Shown piece after piece: positions 51,480 to 62,423 of a DNA stretch of 64,000 nt. Source of the stretch: Hyposmocoma kahamanoa (Eukaryota > Arthropoda > Insecta > Lepidoptera > Cosmopterigidae); contig NW_020653718.1 in NCBI RefSeq assembly GCF_003589595.1, positions 3,262,291 through 3,326,290 of the forward strand, read 5' to 3'. The notes beneath the pieces are model-generated. The model did not search any database and was not told the origin of the DNA. It saw nothing but the letters and a program-made list of their open reading frames with translations. Made by a program: the position numbers and the translations under genes. The stretch's first letter is position 1. Each line of letters starts with the position of its first letter.

Positions 51480-52310
51480 CATGCATAGGAGAAAACTTCG
51501 ATGTTTTGGTCAGAGAAAAGAATGAATGTTGAACTTTTTTATAGAGGCTTAAGAACCTTCTTCATAGTGTTTTTCTTCACCGAAAAGTTCATGGTAAATT
51601 TGAAATTAAATTTCGTACATAAATTCCGAGAAACTCAAAGCGAGCACGGATTTAAACCCATAGCCTGTGCTTGAGTGGCGGCGGTTCCCAACGTTGTCTG
51701 AATGTTTTGGTTTTTCTTTTCACTTATTTATAAGCACTAGTAAAGTACATTATAAAATACATTACAATCTAGTCAAATACAGGACTAATAAGTAATTTAT
51801 ATTTCACTTAAACTAATAAATAAAGATAGTAAACTCAGAATTCACCCAGTGGCAATTTGTCTATTATCTATTAAGACGAAGACACTTTTACCATATGTTC
51901 TTTTTTTTTCAGTGTCACCGGCACTATTTAGTTTAATCATACACTAACACTATACTAGTTCAAATGCTTTGATATCTGCGTAGTCAAGGAGCAGAATAGC
52001 TTCGACTATTTACAGACTATTATGAAAAAATGCAAATATAAAAAGGAATTTACATCAAATAAATAAATTAGTACACCGCAAACACTAAATTATTATAATT
52101 AATGTACAAACATAATATCTCTTTGCAATATACTAAAATAAGCAGTGTAAAGGTCGTCACTCCGGTGGACTGGCAAAACTTGAATGCTACTAGCAACAAA
52201 TCACAACACGAACAATGCCAACGCGCGGGATATTACCCGCTCAGTAATGATTCATTTGGTGATTGGATAATTTTCTGGCAACTTGGAAGCGAGGAGAAAT
52301 TTTTTTATTG
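51480..52310. other. AT-rich unassigned stretch
   Basis: No supported feature. The 88-codon plus frame from 52102 runs into the next Rep-A and is not a gene. Confidence 0.4.
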
Positions 52311-52313
52311 GTT

Positions 52314-52520
52314 TAGTAGCAGTAGAGTTCCTTGTGAAAGAGTTCGTCGCTGCCAAGCAGTAATGTGAACATTACTGCGTTCCGGTTTCGAAGGGCAGGG
52401 GTGCTGGTGAAATTACAGGCACATGGGACTTGTCAACTAATGTCTCAGGGTGTCGGGCACAGTGGCAGTGCCCCTTAGACCTTTGTGATTAAAAGCTCTG
52501 AGTGGCACTGTAACTGTTAG
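52314..52520 (+). mobile_element. Rep-A with 40-bp deletion, truncated at 3' side
   Basis: AGAGTTCGTCGCTGCCAAGC shows a deletion between the first two blocks. It ends at GTAACTGTTAG exactly where the CCGCTCACGCGAT terminal repeat of the next candidate element begins. Confidence 0.85.
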
Positions 52521-53121
52521 CCGCTCACGCGATACATGCAGCCGCATACCACACCTAGAGGTGCCAGTGATGATTTTATACCGATTTATCGGATATCGAA
52601 GTTATAACAGATAAAAGAACTAATATTAATTGCTATTTCGGTAACTACTCTATCAAACCATAAAGTTTTCAATGCCTGGGTCTGGTATTTAAAAAAAATA
52701 AACAACTTTAAAAATACGTCACGACAATCGTGTATGTTATTGTTTGGGCTGGTGATTTCGGTGTTTATTTATTAAAAACATACCGTAAGTAGCGTTTTTT
52801 AAATTTACCCTGAATATAAATGTTTATAAATTATACTTTAAGGAGTAATTTCATGGTAAACGCTAGAACTACTCAAACGGAATATTGTCATATTTATCCA
52901 AGTACACCAAAAATTTCATTAGTGCTTTTAAGGGCAGGATTTACAGTGTATTACTGCATTTTATTTGAGATGTTTTTGTTGGTAGCACGGAGGGTATTTA
53001 TTTAGCAATGCAGAATAATAATTTTTATTTATAAAAACTTGTTTTTAAACTGAATCCTTTTCTAATTTGCGAAACCAAATAGCCGCCATTTTGCGGTAGG
53101 AGGAGCGCATCGCGTGAGCGG
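52521..53121. mobile_element. Candidate non-autonomous DNA transposon
   Basis: CCGCTCACGCGAT (52521-52533) is the exact inverse of ATCGCGTGAGCGG (53109-53121). Both edges are GC-rich and the 550 bp between are AT-rich. The left end abuts a truncated Rep-A. No target duplication is visible and Rep-A does not resume on the right, so the call is tentative. Confidence 0.4.
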
Positions 53122-53513
53122 ATATGAAGAGGCATGTTGCTTACAAAACACACTCTCAGTGTGTTGCAATCCCTTGAAATGCAGCTTGTCTTTAAAATTG
53201 CATCAATCCTGCAGGGTAAAATTAATCATAAATTCCGTAAGCATATTTAATAGGCAATGTTGCTACTATGCAAATAAATATTTGCATGAATTATCTATTA
53301 AAATACGATTAGAGAATGTCCAGGGTACTAGATGTTGCGACCTTTTTTGAAAACGACTTGCTTTGGCTGGCAGCTGACAGACTGGTCTACTCCTATTGAG
53401 AGTGTCCTTTTGTTTAGCTAGCTGATTATATCACTTGCTACCAGGGATGTGACGAGGTGTAGTAAAGAGAGCCTCAACCTTCGCTTCCTGCTTTTTTTGG
53501 GGATATTATAGAG

Positions 53514-53795
53514 CATAGGTTGCCAAACTTTTTAGCTCACCGCCCACTTAGGCAAGACAAAACAAAATTTCAATGCCCACCACTACAAAAAATAATAAAA
53601 AAACTCGTATTTTTTTACATTAACTTAACACAACAAATCACAAGGCAGAAAAATATATATTTTTGTAGTGTAGTTTATATAGATAATTCAGATTATTTTT
53701 CTCAAATGCGGTAGCAGCCCCTGGATTGCATCAATGCTCCCCAATTGGAAAGGACTCTTCAACGCCCACTGAGGGGCGGTAAGGACCATGTCATA
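53514..53795. repeat. hAT-end-like non-coding segment
   Basis: GGTTGCCAAACTTTTTAGC and CACCGCCCACTTAGGC at the left, CAACGCCCACTGAGGGGCGG at the right. The CCAAACTTTTT plus CGCCC pattern is common at hAT-derived MITE ends. I cannot show matching inverted ends. Confidence 0.35.
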
Positions 53796-54149
53796 GATAA
53801 TACTGATGATCTACGATCTTAATGTTTCCATACACGTACATTAGTAAGCTTCGTGCAGCCAATAGCTTCTCATGATCTTTGGCAAATAATAATAATAGTG
53901 TCAGACAACCACAGTTACCTGGTCTTATACTAGAAAATTCTCTGGTCTGTGAGTACCCGAAGAACGAAATTAACTCCCAAGCACTATCCAGCCTAAATTT
54001 GGTCCACCTACCCGTGATAGACCCTATACTACACTATTTATTTGAGCTTGTGGTCGTCTCTCGAGAATTCAGCTTTCTCGTCTATTATCAGTGATGCCAG
54101 ATACTTAATTTGCCCATTATCACTTAAACTTTATGTAGTAAATTATAAA

Positions 54150-54385
54150 AAAGTCGACCTCAAAAGTTCGTGGACTTACATCTATTTGTTAAAGGAAAGT
54201 ACGCGACACCGGATTCTTTCCTCCTAGAGGTGGAACATTTTCTTCAAATTTAAATGTGGTCAATACTGAGGTACCCTTTTTTCAACAATAAAGAATCGTA
54301 AAAATCGGTAAATCGTACAAATGACGGAGTAACCGTATAATACATACAAAAAAACAGTGGAATTGAACAATTAAAAACACAATTA
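54150..54385. repeat. H repeat, copy 6
   Basis: AAGTCGACCTCAAAAGTTCG, CTCCTAGAGGTGGAACATTT and AATGACGGAGTAACCGTATA. Confidence 0.65.
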
Positions 54386-54410
54386 AAAAGCTACAGCTAA
54401 GATAGTTATA

Positions 54411-54533
54411 ATTAATTTTTTATTGAATTGATATTCAATTATTTTTTGTGAAATTACTCCACTAGTTTGCTATAATTATTAATACAAAGATCGAACACTC
54501 AGAAAAAATTCCTTCGATCCGGTCGGATTCGAA
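54411..54533 (-). mobile_element. SINE-B outer part, cut in the tRNA module
   Basis: Has the outer block, tail and the start of the tRNA module, then breaks at GGATTCGAA (the B box in reverse), where the long duplication begins. CGAA is shared by both sides of the junction. Confidence 0.75.
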
Positions 54534-55221
54534 CGCCAAAAAATTGTTGAGACTCCCGAAATTTTCGAGATTCCCGAGATTAAAACAACACCATACAACA
54601 CTAGTTCATGACTATAATTTTATATAGTACCAAGGGACGGGACGAACCAAGCCAAGGTGGTGGTAAGCGACACGTCAGTTTATGACCCAGCAGCTTGCAC
54701 TGTTGGCACTAGACGAGGGAATTTCGTAGTTAGAGTTTCGTATTAGATCGAACATGCTAATATTTTACACCATTCTTGCTCTATTTTTGATTTTTGACTT
54801 CAGTGCATATAAAGTTAAATTTATACAATAGCATAAACAAACATGTTTACAATTGTGAAAACGCTGGTTACATAAAAGTTAACAGTAACTAAAATAAATG
54901 AGTATAATTAAATTTTTATTGAATTGATATTCAATTATTTTTTTGTGAAATTACTCCACTAGTTTGTTATAATTATTAATACAAAGATCGAACACTCAGA
55001 AAAAATTCCTTCGATCCGGTCGGATTCGAAGCGACGTCTTCTTGCATACCGTGCCAGACGCTATACCAACTAAGCCACGGAACGAACCAACGGACCTCAC
55101 GAACTTCTCTATGTGCTTGCGTCGTGTCTTTGTATTTGGTCTTTCAACGACTTTTTAGTCGTAGCGCCATCTATGAGAAATCTATGACAGATTTATCACC
55201 CAGTTAGTACCTTTACAGCTA
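54534..55221. repeat. Long direct duplication, copy 2 (partner 7233-7920)
   Basis: Collinear with copy 1 without gaps. It contains the F-repeat part, the decayed Rep-A piece (54618-54709) and a SINE-B copy (54907-55221). The break on the right is immediately after CTTTACAGCTA, inside the SINE-B head. Confidence 0.9.
54907..55221 (-). mobile_element. SINE-B within duplication copy 2
   Basis: Full tRNA module and tail. The head is cut after TAGCTGTAAAGG in SINE orientation. The B box carries GGATTCGAAGCGACG in reverse, one change from the 7.7-kb copy. Confidence 0.85.
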
Positions 55222-55229
55222 ACACTTTC

Positions 55230-55308
55230 GACCGGATCGAAGGAATTTTTTCTGAGTGTTTTTTCTGAGTGTTCGATCTTTGTATTAATAATTATAATAA
55301 GCTAGTTT
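55230..55308 (+). repeat. Inverted SINE-B tail following the minus-strand copy
   Basis: CGACCGGATCGAAGGAATTT, a duplicated TTTTTTCTGAGTGT (13-bp tandem), then TCGATCTTTGTATTAATAAT. It is the inverse of the tail at about 54970-55030, so the SINE-B here lies between inverted tails, as at 2.0-2.2 kb. Confidence 0.75.
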
Positions 55309-55309
55309 T

Positions 55310-55735
55310 AGTTAATATTCAAGATCAACCAAATCATATACGCAAAATGCTTGTCAAATAGCCATTATAAGCATTTTCATCTGTATGTCCAGAACTGTAA
55401 CATTATTATTGGCGAATTCTAGTTTTAGTTAATGGCTGCCAGCATCGCCTGATAAATATTTCCCATCAATTACTATTTGTATTTGTAGTGCCGAACGGGT
55501 CGCAGACCTTTGTCAATTATGCGCGGGAGTTGCACGCGCACGCGCGGCGATGTGCAAACGACACGACGCCCGCGGCGACGCGGGGACGGACGGAGACAAT
55601 CCTTTTTGTTAAAACTCTTCAAATTATTACTATAACTCTTTACTCATAAATACAGGATGTCTAGTCTGTGTTTTGACTTACAATATTGAGCTATATGTAT
55701 ACATACATTATTCGATGCGACCTCATTCATCGTCA
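55310..55735. other. Unassigned stretch with CpG-rich patch
   Basis: Positions 55495-55600 are strongly CpG-rich (GCACGCGCACGCGCGGCGAT, CGCCCGCGGCGACGCGGGGA). No transcription unit can be tied to it. Confidence 0.4.
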
Positions 55736-55739
55736 TCCC

Positions 55740-55930
55740 ACCATTTTATCGTTCTTTTCTCTGGCTCCTGACCACTTTCTTTTGAAATTATGAATCGTTC
55801 TCTAATTCTTTTTCTTCGCTATTCTCACTTTGCTTAGTTCCGTCGTCACTCCCATCAAAATTCTCGGAGATGAAAGACCTTATCCTCCTGTAGTGTAAAT
55901 CTAACTGCTTAAAAAGTAGCAATATATTTC
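55740..55930 (-). repeat. Unknown coding-like repeat, copy 2
   Basis: Diverged partner of 19480-19725. On the minus strand it encodes SEEKELENDS followed by a stop. One or both copies are therefore broken. Confidence 0.5.
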
Positions 55931-55954
55931 ATATGATTACAGGCCCTTTTGGCG

Positions 55955-56680
55955 TAAGTTCACTAATCATTAATAACAAATTGTACCTGTTTTTATACCT
56001 ATCTGTTTTTATTACAGCCTGTTCTTCCTTTCTTCACCTTGTCCCTACTGTTATACTTCTACAACAACACTTTCTGTTCTATCTTGATCACTGTATTATA
56101 TTTCATACGATCATGCATTCTTTAACCTTTTCCGTCAGTACTCACGAACAGGGGACCGATTTATATAGTTTTGATTATTAGTAGATAGATATGGACAGCA
56201 CTGAAACTAATTTATGAAAAAAAATACCAACTTCCAGCGTAATTCGTTAACAAAAATCTATGAAACGTCATTCACCTAATCAACATGTCATTCCCCTGCA
56301 ATGTCTCAATTCTCAAACCAGAGGAAAAAACTAAATTATCTCCATTGAACAGCTTTAAGAATATTAACTTCTGTCGACACTCTAACGGTACAGGGTGTTC
56401 TCAATTAATCTTAGCACAATCAGGCACTTAGTGTTGGCTTATTGGCTTGTCAGTCAACGTCCGAGAGTGAATTAATGAATTAGAGTGAACTTTAACATCA
56501 TCCTGTAAGTGGCTAGTTTGGACGTGTAAACTGCATGGAAAGTTTTTCCTGTTATAGAACTGAGGAGTTGTACGTAGTTTCGTAATTATTTACATTGTTG
56601 CTTTTTATTAAAATTTATTGTAAGTGAAGACACGCTTCCGTGTCAAACTTTAATTTAACGTAACTTAGAAGCACGATGGT
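55955..56680. other. AT-rich unassigned stretch
   Basis: An 82-codon plus frame (55933-56181) is hydrophobic and AT-driven. Not called. Confidence 0.4.
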
Positions 56681-56684
56681 AACT

Positions 56685-56755
56685 CAGTGGGGGCACGATT
56701 GCTTCTGAATTGAGAGGTCGATGGCTCCAATACCTGTGGTGTACCTGCGACTTTA
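56685..56755 (+). mobile_element. tRNA-like SINE head, degenerate
   Basis: GGTAACTCAGTGGGGGCACG resembles an A box, and GAGAGGTCGATGGCTCCAAT sits where a B box is expected but is altered. It abuts an FB-E arm. Confidence 0.4.
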
Positions 56756-56762
56756 ATTTCTA

Positions 56763-56890
56763 ATCGAGTTCTTCGCTTTTCGCGGTTGTTACACATAGAA
56801 AACGAAACTATTTCTTTGGATCTAAATAACGTGTATTTGTATTTTCAAACAAACCAACGTTTCGGGTCCTTTCTAGATCTTGCGATCACA
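56763..56890 (+). repeat. FB-E left arm, diverged
   Basis: TCGAGTTCTTCGCTTTTCGC, TTACACATAGAAAACGAAAC, TTTTCAAACAAACCAACGTT, TCGGGTCC. Confidence 0.65.
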
Positions 56891-56894
56891 GCTG

Positions 56895-57930
56895 AGTCAA
56901 ATAGAGATGGTGTAATATCTAAATTACTTCTATTTGTGAATAACAGTAAAGGAAAATTGTGAAACAAGAGTTTCGTAGAAGATTCACAGCCTTTGGAAAA
57001 CGAGCAAAGTACCCAAACAGCATTGGCGGACGATGGCCGAAATCTTTTTAGCCATTAGATGGATAATTATGTTGATGACGATGGTTTTATGTTTCATAAA
57101 AATATATACGCGTATTGACCTCCATCTGACCTGATGGAATGCATTTTCACTCCCACCTTAAAAAGGTCCAAGTTGCAGTCAGAAAATACCACTCCATAGC
57201 CATTCGCTATATAAATTGCAAGCGAAATGCTTCGCGCGAATCTTTGCATCCCAACGGATGGAACCCTTTCCATCCGTTCCAAGGTTAAGGATCCTTCGTC
57301 TATTACCCCTGATAATGGAAAAGAAAAGACGGAATTAAATCATGCCATTCCATCACACACTCTCCGTGATGGTCAGATTTTTTAATCTAGTATTCATTAA
57401 GAACATTTTCAAACTAGACTTCGTTTTAATTTGGATTTATAATAACTAAATGCATGTTATATCATAAACAAACGCACACAGACCATTATCAATTTGGTTC
57501 TAGCAATAACATAAACAATGAGAATGCGTGTCGATGGGAAAATCGAGTTGGCACCGACGCGATCGATTTCTTTTATTGTCGACTTGTTTTTGTGTTTTGG
57601 ACGTACCAGTACCTTGTTAAGGCCAAGGCAAATATTGGCACTATTGGGGCTAAATTTAGGTTATGCCGAATTTCAGTATCGATTCGACGAAGTACTCCTC
57701 GCTCTTCACCAAAGTAGAGCATATATCTTAACTATTTAATTGAACTATTTATTATTTTATTAAGAAACAAGTAAAAAGAAACTTAAATCTAGGCTGCTGA
57801 CTATGTAACAAAAACCAGTTTTGGTTTGACCGTACACCGTCTTGGTAAATATATAACAAAAAAAAAATTATTAAAAAAGAATACAAACAAAATTAAACAC
57901 ACTAATGTAATTTATTTATCGTCCTATTTA
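56895..57930. other. Unassigned stretch
   Basis: Several 60-90-codon frames (57094-57282 minus, 57454-57717 plus) with no recognisable domain and no partner. No gene supported. Confidence 0.4.
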
Positions 57931-57936
57931 GTGTGA

Positions 57937-58236
57937 GATGGAATTGCACGATTTCATTCTGACTTCCCCTTTCCATCGCTGACAACACGTAGGCTTGAAT
58001 TCCACCCCTATTTTGTAAATATTCCAAGGATTCGCACAAAGCGCTTCCCTTCCACATATATAGAGCGAACGAGTCTCGAGTGGAATTCCCTACCTGCAGA
58101 CTTATTACCTGAACACTTCAACTTGGACCTTTTCAAGGGGAGAGTGAAAAGGCATTATTTAGGTGTGCATGCTACGTCATCGACCTCATCATCAGTCCAT
58201 CAGGAGATGGAGGTCAAATGCGCATTTATTTTTTAA
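57937..58236 (+). pseudogene. LINE ORF2 C-terminus, 99 codons, open frame without ATG
   Basis: The frame after TGA at 57934 reads to TAA at 58234: TTRRLEFHPYFVNIPRIRTK, then RFPSTYIERTSLEWNSLPAD and LLPEHFNLDLFKGRVKRHYL. These are the hallmarks of the last part of many non-LTR ORF2 proteins: HPFxVxxPRxRT, a WNSLP motif, then FKxRVxRHxxG. No internal stop or frameshift occurs in these 99 codons, but the RT is absent, so it is a 5'-truncated relic. Homologous scraps are at 34876-34963 and 2683-2720. A short 3' UTR with A-rich end follows. Confidence 0.85.
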
Positions 58237-58389
58237 TAAAATAAAATCTACTTGTGTATTGAGAAACAACCTTTATTCCACAGTACTACCACACCGCTGA
58301 CGGAAATATGAGAGATAGAAAATAAAATGGTGAATGGAGAACAATTTACGAAAGAATGAGAATGTTAAAGATGTATTTCAACTTCTTAT

Positions 58390-58690
58390 TAATACATACA
58401 TACATAAACTTCACGCCTTTTTCCCATCGGGGTAGGCAGAGACAACAGTCTTCCACTTGCTACAGTCCTGACACACATCTTTCGCCTCATCAACACGCAT
58501 CAATGCTTTCATACACGCTCGTCGGTTAAGGGTACTCTTGACCTGGACCTTCTTTAGGACGGCCTCAATTTGGTCAAGATAAGTTCTCCTTGGTCGGCCC
58601 ATACCAACTTGCTCGCTCACACTCGCCTTATAAATCTGTTTCGTCACTCTTCTTTCATCCATTCTCTCTACATGTCCGTGCTCCTAAAAA
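58390..58690 (-). pseudogene. LINE ORF2 C-terminus (RTE-like: GRPRRTYLDQIEAVLKK..VSAYPDGKKA)
   Basis: The minus frame reads HVERMDERRVTKQIYKA, SEQVGMGRPRRTYLDQIEAV, LKKVQVKSTLNRRACMKALM and SKWKTVVSAYPDGKKA with a stop. Every block matches the C-terminus of a common insect RTE-type ORF2: the GRPRxxYxDQI linker, the NRRACM segment and the terminal W..VVSAYPxGKxA. The 3' UTR is very short and ends in TATGTATGTATG units, as is usual in RTE elements. The upstream part is lost at about 58690. No stops within the fragment, so a fairly young 5'-truncated copy. Confidence 0.9.
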
Positions 58691-58699
58691 AAAATCTTT

Positions 58700-59145
58700 T
58701 CATCGAACCTATACGCATTGTACAAAAAAAAACTGGATTTAAATATATAAAAAAATATTCTAGAAATATGAATTCAATCATAAGAATTGTTCAAACAATG
58801 AGCCTATAAAACAACTATAGCATTTAAGGTATAAACCGCATAATAACTTGCTGTCGTAAAAAGTAATTACACAGACAATAAACTTGAAAACCATCTTGGC
58901 CTTAACCGGAGCGGTGTGTTTAAACATTCCTATACCTATTACCGATTCGACATCCCAATATGGGGAAATATGTACCATTGTAAATATATATACCAGTGTT
59001 TGTATCTAGCCAATTTGTCTATTGTTTAATTGCTATAAATTGCTTTTTATGACTCACGAGACGGCAAACGTACTAGTGTAGCAGAATTCTTTATATCACT
59101 TGACAAATACAGGAGAAATATTAATTATGTAAAAGGAGAAGAAAG
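58700..59145. other. AT-rich unassigned stretch
   Basis: No supported feature. Confidence 0.4.
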
Positions 59146-59156
59146 GTGGATTTATC

Positions 59157-59442
59157 CATTGACTTACAAATAAATGAACGACGGGTCTAATACAAAAACC
59201 ACGAAAAAAATGTCCCAAGTCAACCTATTTAAACGTAGTGACATGTAAAGGAATATGAAAAAGCTAAAACGTTGAATTTAAATTGTAATGTCATCGCAGT
59301 ACTGTCTAATTGTGCTTACTTCGCTGTCAGTCGAACAAACGAAGACTAAAGCGTGAATGACGCTCTGTATACGATTTTAACGCCCTATAAATTCGGACAC
59401 TTTTTAGCGCGGACCCGACGTTCATATAATTGTAAGTCAATG
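59157..59442 (+). mobile_element. MITE-G copy 4, 286 bp
   Basis: Same length as copies 1 and 2. The target duplication GATTTATC is perfect (59149-59156 and 59443-59450). Only a handful of substitutions from copy 1. Confidence 0.9.
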
Positions 59443-59533
59443 GATTTATCTTTAAAAGGGACCTTTTCCAGCTAATATTGGATTAGCAATCAAAGCAAAA
59501 GTAATAAGCAGGCAACAGCGTGCAATATTTCTT

Positions 59534-59660
59534 TTACAATACCAAGTGACAGGACGAAGAAGTCGTGCGCCTATCCATGGCAGTTGCCACTCAGAGCTTT
59601 AAATTGCAAAGACCTTAGGGGTTGCCACTGCGCCTGTCACCCTGAAAAATAAGTTGCCAT
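59534..59660 (-). mobile_element. Rep-A 3' part
   Basis: ACAATACCAAGTGACAGGAC to CCCTGAAAAATAAGTTGCC. The ACACGCC word is deleted. Confidence 0.8.
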
Positions 59661-59689
59661 ACGAATGAGCAGTAGAGTTTAATCAGAAT

Positions 59690-59960
59690 CACACTTTCAG
59701 TTTGCTTACATTTTACATTTACATTTACATTTATTTCAATACGACTTAATCTAATACAATTATAATGAAAACAATGTAATTGAAGATAAAATATTAAAAT
59801 AAACAGTAATAAACAAAACAAAAAAAATCTAAATTATATAAAATAATCATGGTAAAATTAAACATTATAATCTTAGTGCCTAATAGTGCAATTGCGATGC
59901 CTAAACTAAGTACATGTGTACCTGTATTTTAGGCATAATAGTGCATTTTTCATAAAAAAG
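59690..59960 (-). repeat. LINE 3' UTR with (AAATGT)n tail, partner of 18.8-19.1 kb
   Basis: In reverse: TGTACTTAGTTTAGGCATCG and CAATTGCACTATTAGGC, then an AT-rich stretch and AAATGTAAATGTAAATGT as tail (59706-59730). The tail unit differs from the TTATC tail of the other copy. Confidence 0.65.
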
Positions 59961-60150
59961 CTTAAAAAAAAAAGATTTTATAAATTTAACAAATAAAAGA
60001 TAAGTAGTTATAAGTAGTTATACTTTATAAAAGATAAGTAGTTAAACATTACTTATTATATAAATATAAATTATGAAATAACTTCCAACAAGTCCTCCTA
60101 CTAAATAAAGATGTCCTATTCTATGTCCTACGAAATAAAGATGTTTTTTT

Positions 60151-60346
60151 TTATAAAACCAAGTGTCGAGACGAACGAGTCGCGCGCCTGGTGGTAAGCC
60201 ACTCAGAGCTGAGCTTGACAAGTCCCATGTGCTTGTAATTTCAATCCGAAACGCAGTAATGTTCACATTAAGTGCTTGGCGGCAGAAATAGGCAAGGTGG
60301 CAATACTTCCCAGGACGAACTCTTTCACAAGGAGTTCTACTGCTAA
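60151..60346 (-). mobile_element. Rep-A with two internal deletions
   Basis: TTATAAAACCAAGTGTCGAG to ACAAGGAGTTCTACTGCTAA. Both termini are intact; the middle is reduced. Confidence 0.85.
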
Positions 60347-60693
60347 TAAAACTTGATCTTTGCGATTTAAAGATAGAAAGAGGGGAAAATATTTCTAATA
60401 GATAAATACAAAATCACTAATACTTACTTACTTATTACAAAAACATGTAACATATTTTAATATACAATAAATAGCGTCCGATTTTAATGATTCTTTTTGT
60501 TTTTATCTTCTTGGAAAGAGAGTATCTCATCAGTGATCCCATTTAAATTTGAAAAAAATATTTCACCTCTAACCGGTTTTTTTAGTACTATAGACTAGGA
60601 ATTATGATTTGTATTAGTACTGGCTGAATGAATGTAGATTTGTATTTAGAATTACATAAAAAAATAGTATTGTAAAAAAAGAATATCTTGGTA

Positions 60694-60876
60694 GGAAATG
60701 ATAATATTTTTCCGGATTTAAATCGCGTATATTTGTTTTTTCAAACAAACCGACGTTTCGGGCCTTTTACAGGTCCTATGGTCACGGTTGACCATGGGAC
60801 CCGAAACGTCGGTTTGTTTGAAAAAACAATAGTTTCATTTCCTATGTGTAACAATCGCGAAAACCTAAGAACTCGA
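60694..60876. mobile_element. FB-E foldback element, best-paired copy
   Basis: The left arm TTTTTTCAAACAAACCGACG continues to TTTCGGG and pairs without mismatch with the right arm (CCCGAAACGTCGGTTTGTTT, GAAAAAA), about 27 bp. The outer AGGAAATGA/TTTCATTTCCT words also mirror. The right side continues TGTGTAACAATCGCGAAAAC to CTAAGAACTCGA, the inverse of the left boundary seen at 20962 and 35667. So the complete element is bounded by TCGAGTTCTTAGG on either side in different copies. Confidence 0.8.
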
Positions 60877-61045
60877 AATATCTTGGTAGTTCTGGACAAC
60901 GTTATCAAATTGAATACACGTAGTAAAGTTTTATTTATGAATACAATCCTCGTTTCTCATTGAAATATGCCTCTCGCTACGCTAACCCACGGCTGCGACC
61001 CTTACAGTACTCTGTACTGAGGTTATTTTACACGATACGTTTTAA

Positions 61046-61690
61046 CGATTTAGTTACTTCCATAGTATAATGTCCTACGGGATTCTCATGTGGGGTAAAG
61101 CGGCAGATATTCAAACTATATTTGCATTGCAAAAACGAGCGATTATAAGGAGACTGGTATCATGACTGTGGCATCATACTACATTTACTAAAATATTTTA
61201 TATGCCCGTAATAATATACATAATTTCAATAAGAAAGAAGATATCCATAATATTAACCTTAGAGCTAATTACAAACTCATGGTACCACGATTTCGTTTAA
61301 CCATGGTAAACGACTCTTTTATGGGGACCTGTACACGTTTTTACAATAATATTCCGGAGCATATATTAAGATTATCATTTCCTAAGTTTAAAAACCACAT
61401 TAAAAATATTTTGATCGAAAAGTCATATTACAAAATTGAAGACTACGTGTTAGATAAAGATATATGGAAAGACGATACGGCTCCAGAATCCACACAAATT
61501 TGATTCAAAGTGTATTCCATAGCATTTAAGTTTATTTGAAAAGAGCAATCCCTAAAGTTTCTTGCTCGTTCTTCGCAGGGAAGTCAGCATAAAGAACGAG
61601 CAGTAGCTTAAATGTGACGTTTTCAAGTGTAAATTTATTTTACCTATGGAATAAATGATCTTTGACTTTGACTTTGATTTTTTTTTACCT
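61046..61690 (+). pseudogene. LINE: decayed ORF2 C-terminus, 3' UTR and (TTTGAC)n tail
   Basis: Frame one (61046-61164) reads YFHSIMSYGILMWGKAADIQ then TIFALQKRAIIRRLVS and a stop. The conserved element continues in another frame: LTVASYYIY, a stop, NILYARNNIHNFNKKEDIHN, then MVPRFRLTMVNDSFMGTCTR, FYNNIPEHILRLSFPKFKNH and DDTAPESTQI with the true stop at 61501-61503. The SxMSYGxxxWG, LQKRAxR and IPxxI..L....FK motifs identify a non-LTR ORF2 end. One frameshift, one nonsense codon and a deletion of the expected CNLGPRESL segment make it dead. The UTR (61504-61660) recurs at 10.7, 11.4, 13.2/13.8, 15.9 and 22.1 kb. The tail is TTTGACTTTGACTTTGA. Confidence 0.9.
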
Positions 61691-62157
61691 TACATTTACA
61701 TTAGCAGATCGTTTATATACACAGCAAAGAATATTACTTTTCCATTGAACCCAATTACGCTGGTAACATTGAAAAAAAAAATACAATAAGGAGACAACCG
61801 TTGATATTTGAAAACAATAACAATTTTACCACATGTACACATGTCTGTGGGACAAAAAGGTCTCCACGATAAAATCAGCAATTACATGTAACAATAAAAA
61901 AAAATTTTAATTTCAACAATTTGGTTCCCATGACATCATACAAATGTCGTGTTTCAAATTATTTCCCCACATAATAGGTGGAACAAAATTGGTAATCCGA
62001 CTGTTTGTGTAAGTTAAGTGGTTATTATCTTCGCTTTTAAATGAAGTTATGTAAGGTGACTGTAATGAAAGTGTTTAATTTTCAAATACTTTTTTATCAA
62101 ATGCTATTGAAAATTGAATATATTTTTTTTATCTGGACTAATGATTCCCAAACTGGA

Positions 62158-62423
62158 CTATATCGGCCCCCAAAAATAGGGGGTCTACGTGACGGGACGA
62201 ATACGTCGTGCAACTGGTGGTAAGGGACACGCCAGTCCATAGCAGTTGTAGTGCCTCTCAGAGCTTTAAGTCTCAACGATCTGTGCGGCACTATCTCGGC
62301 CCCCAAAAATAGGGGGTCTATGTGACGGGACGAATAAATCGTGCACCTGTTGGTAAGGGACACGCCTGTCCATAGCAGTGTAGTGCCTCTCAGAGCTTTA
62401 AGTCTCAACGATCTGTGCGGCAC
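62158..62423. repeat. 133-bp tandem duplication with GGCCCCCAAAAATAGGGGG palindrome
   Basis: Unit one 62158-62290 and unit two 62291-62423. Each starts CTAT, has CGGCCCCCAAAAATAGGGGG and then the Rep-A 3' half (minus strand). Few differences between units. Confidence 0.8.
62188..62290 (-). mobile_element. Rep-A 3' part, first tandem unit
   Basis: ACGTGACGGGACGAATACGT to GATCTGTGCGGCACT. Confidence 0.8.

Noticed and set aside
53514..53795. Complete hAT element
   Set aside because: End-like words exist, but they are not inverted to each other and no 8-bp duplication is visible; kept only as a low-confidence repeat.
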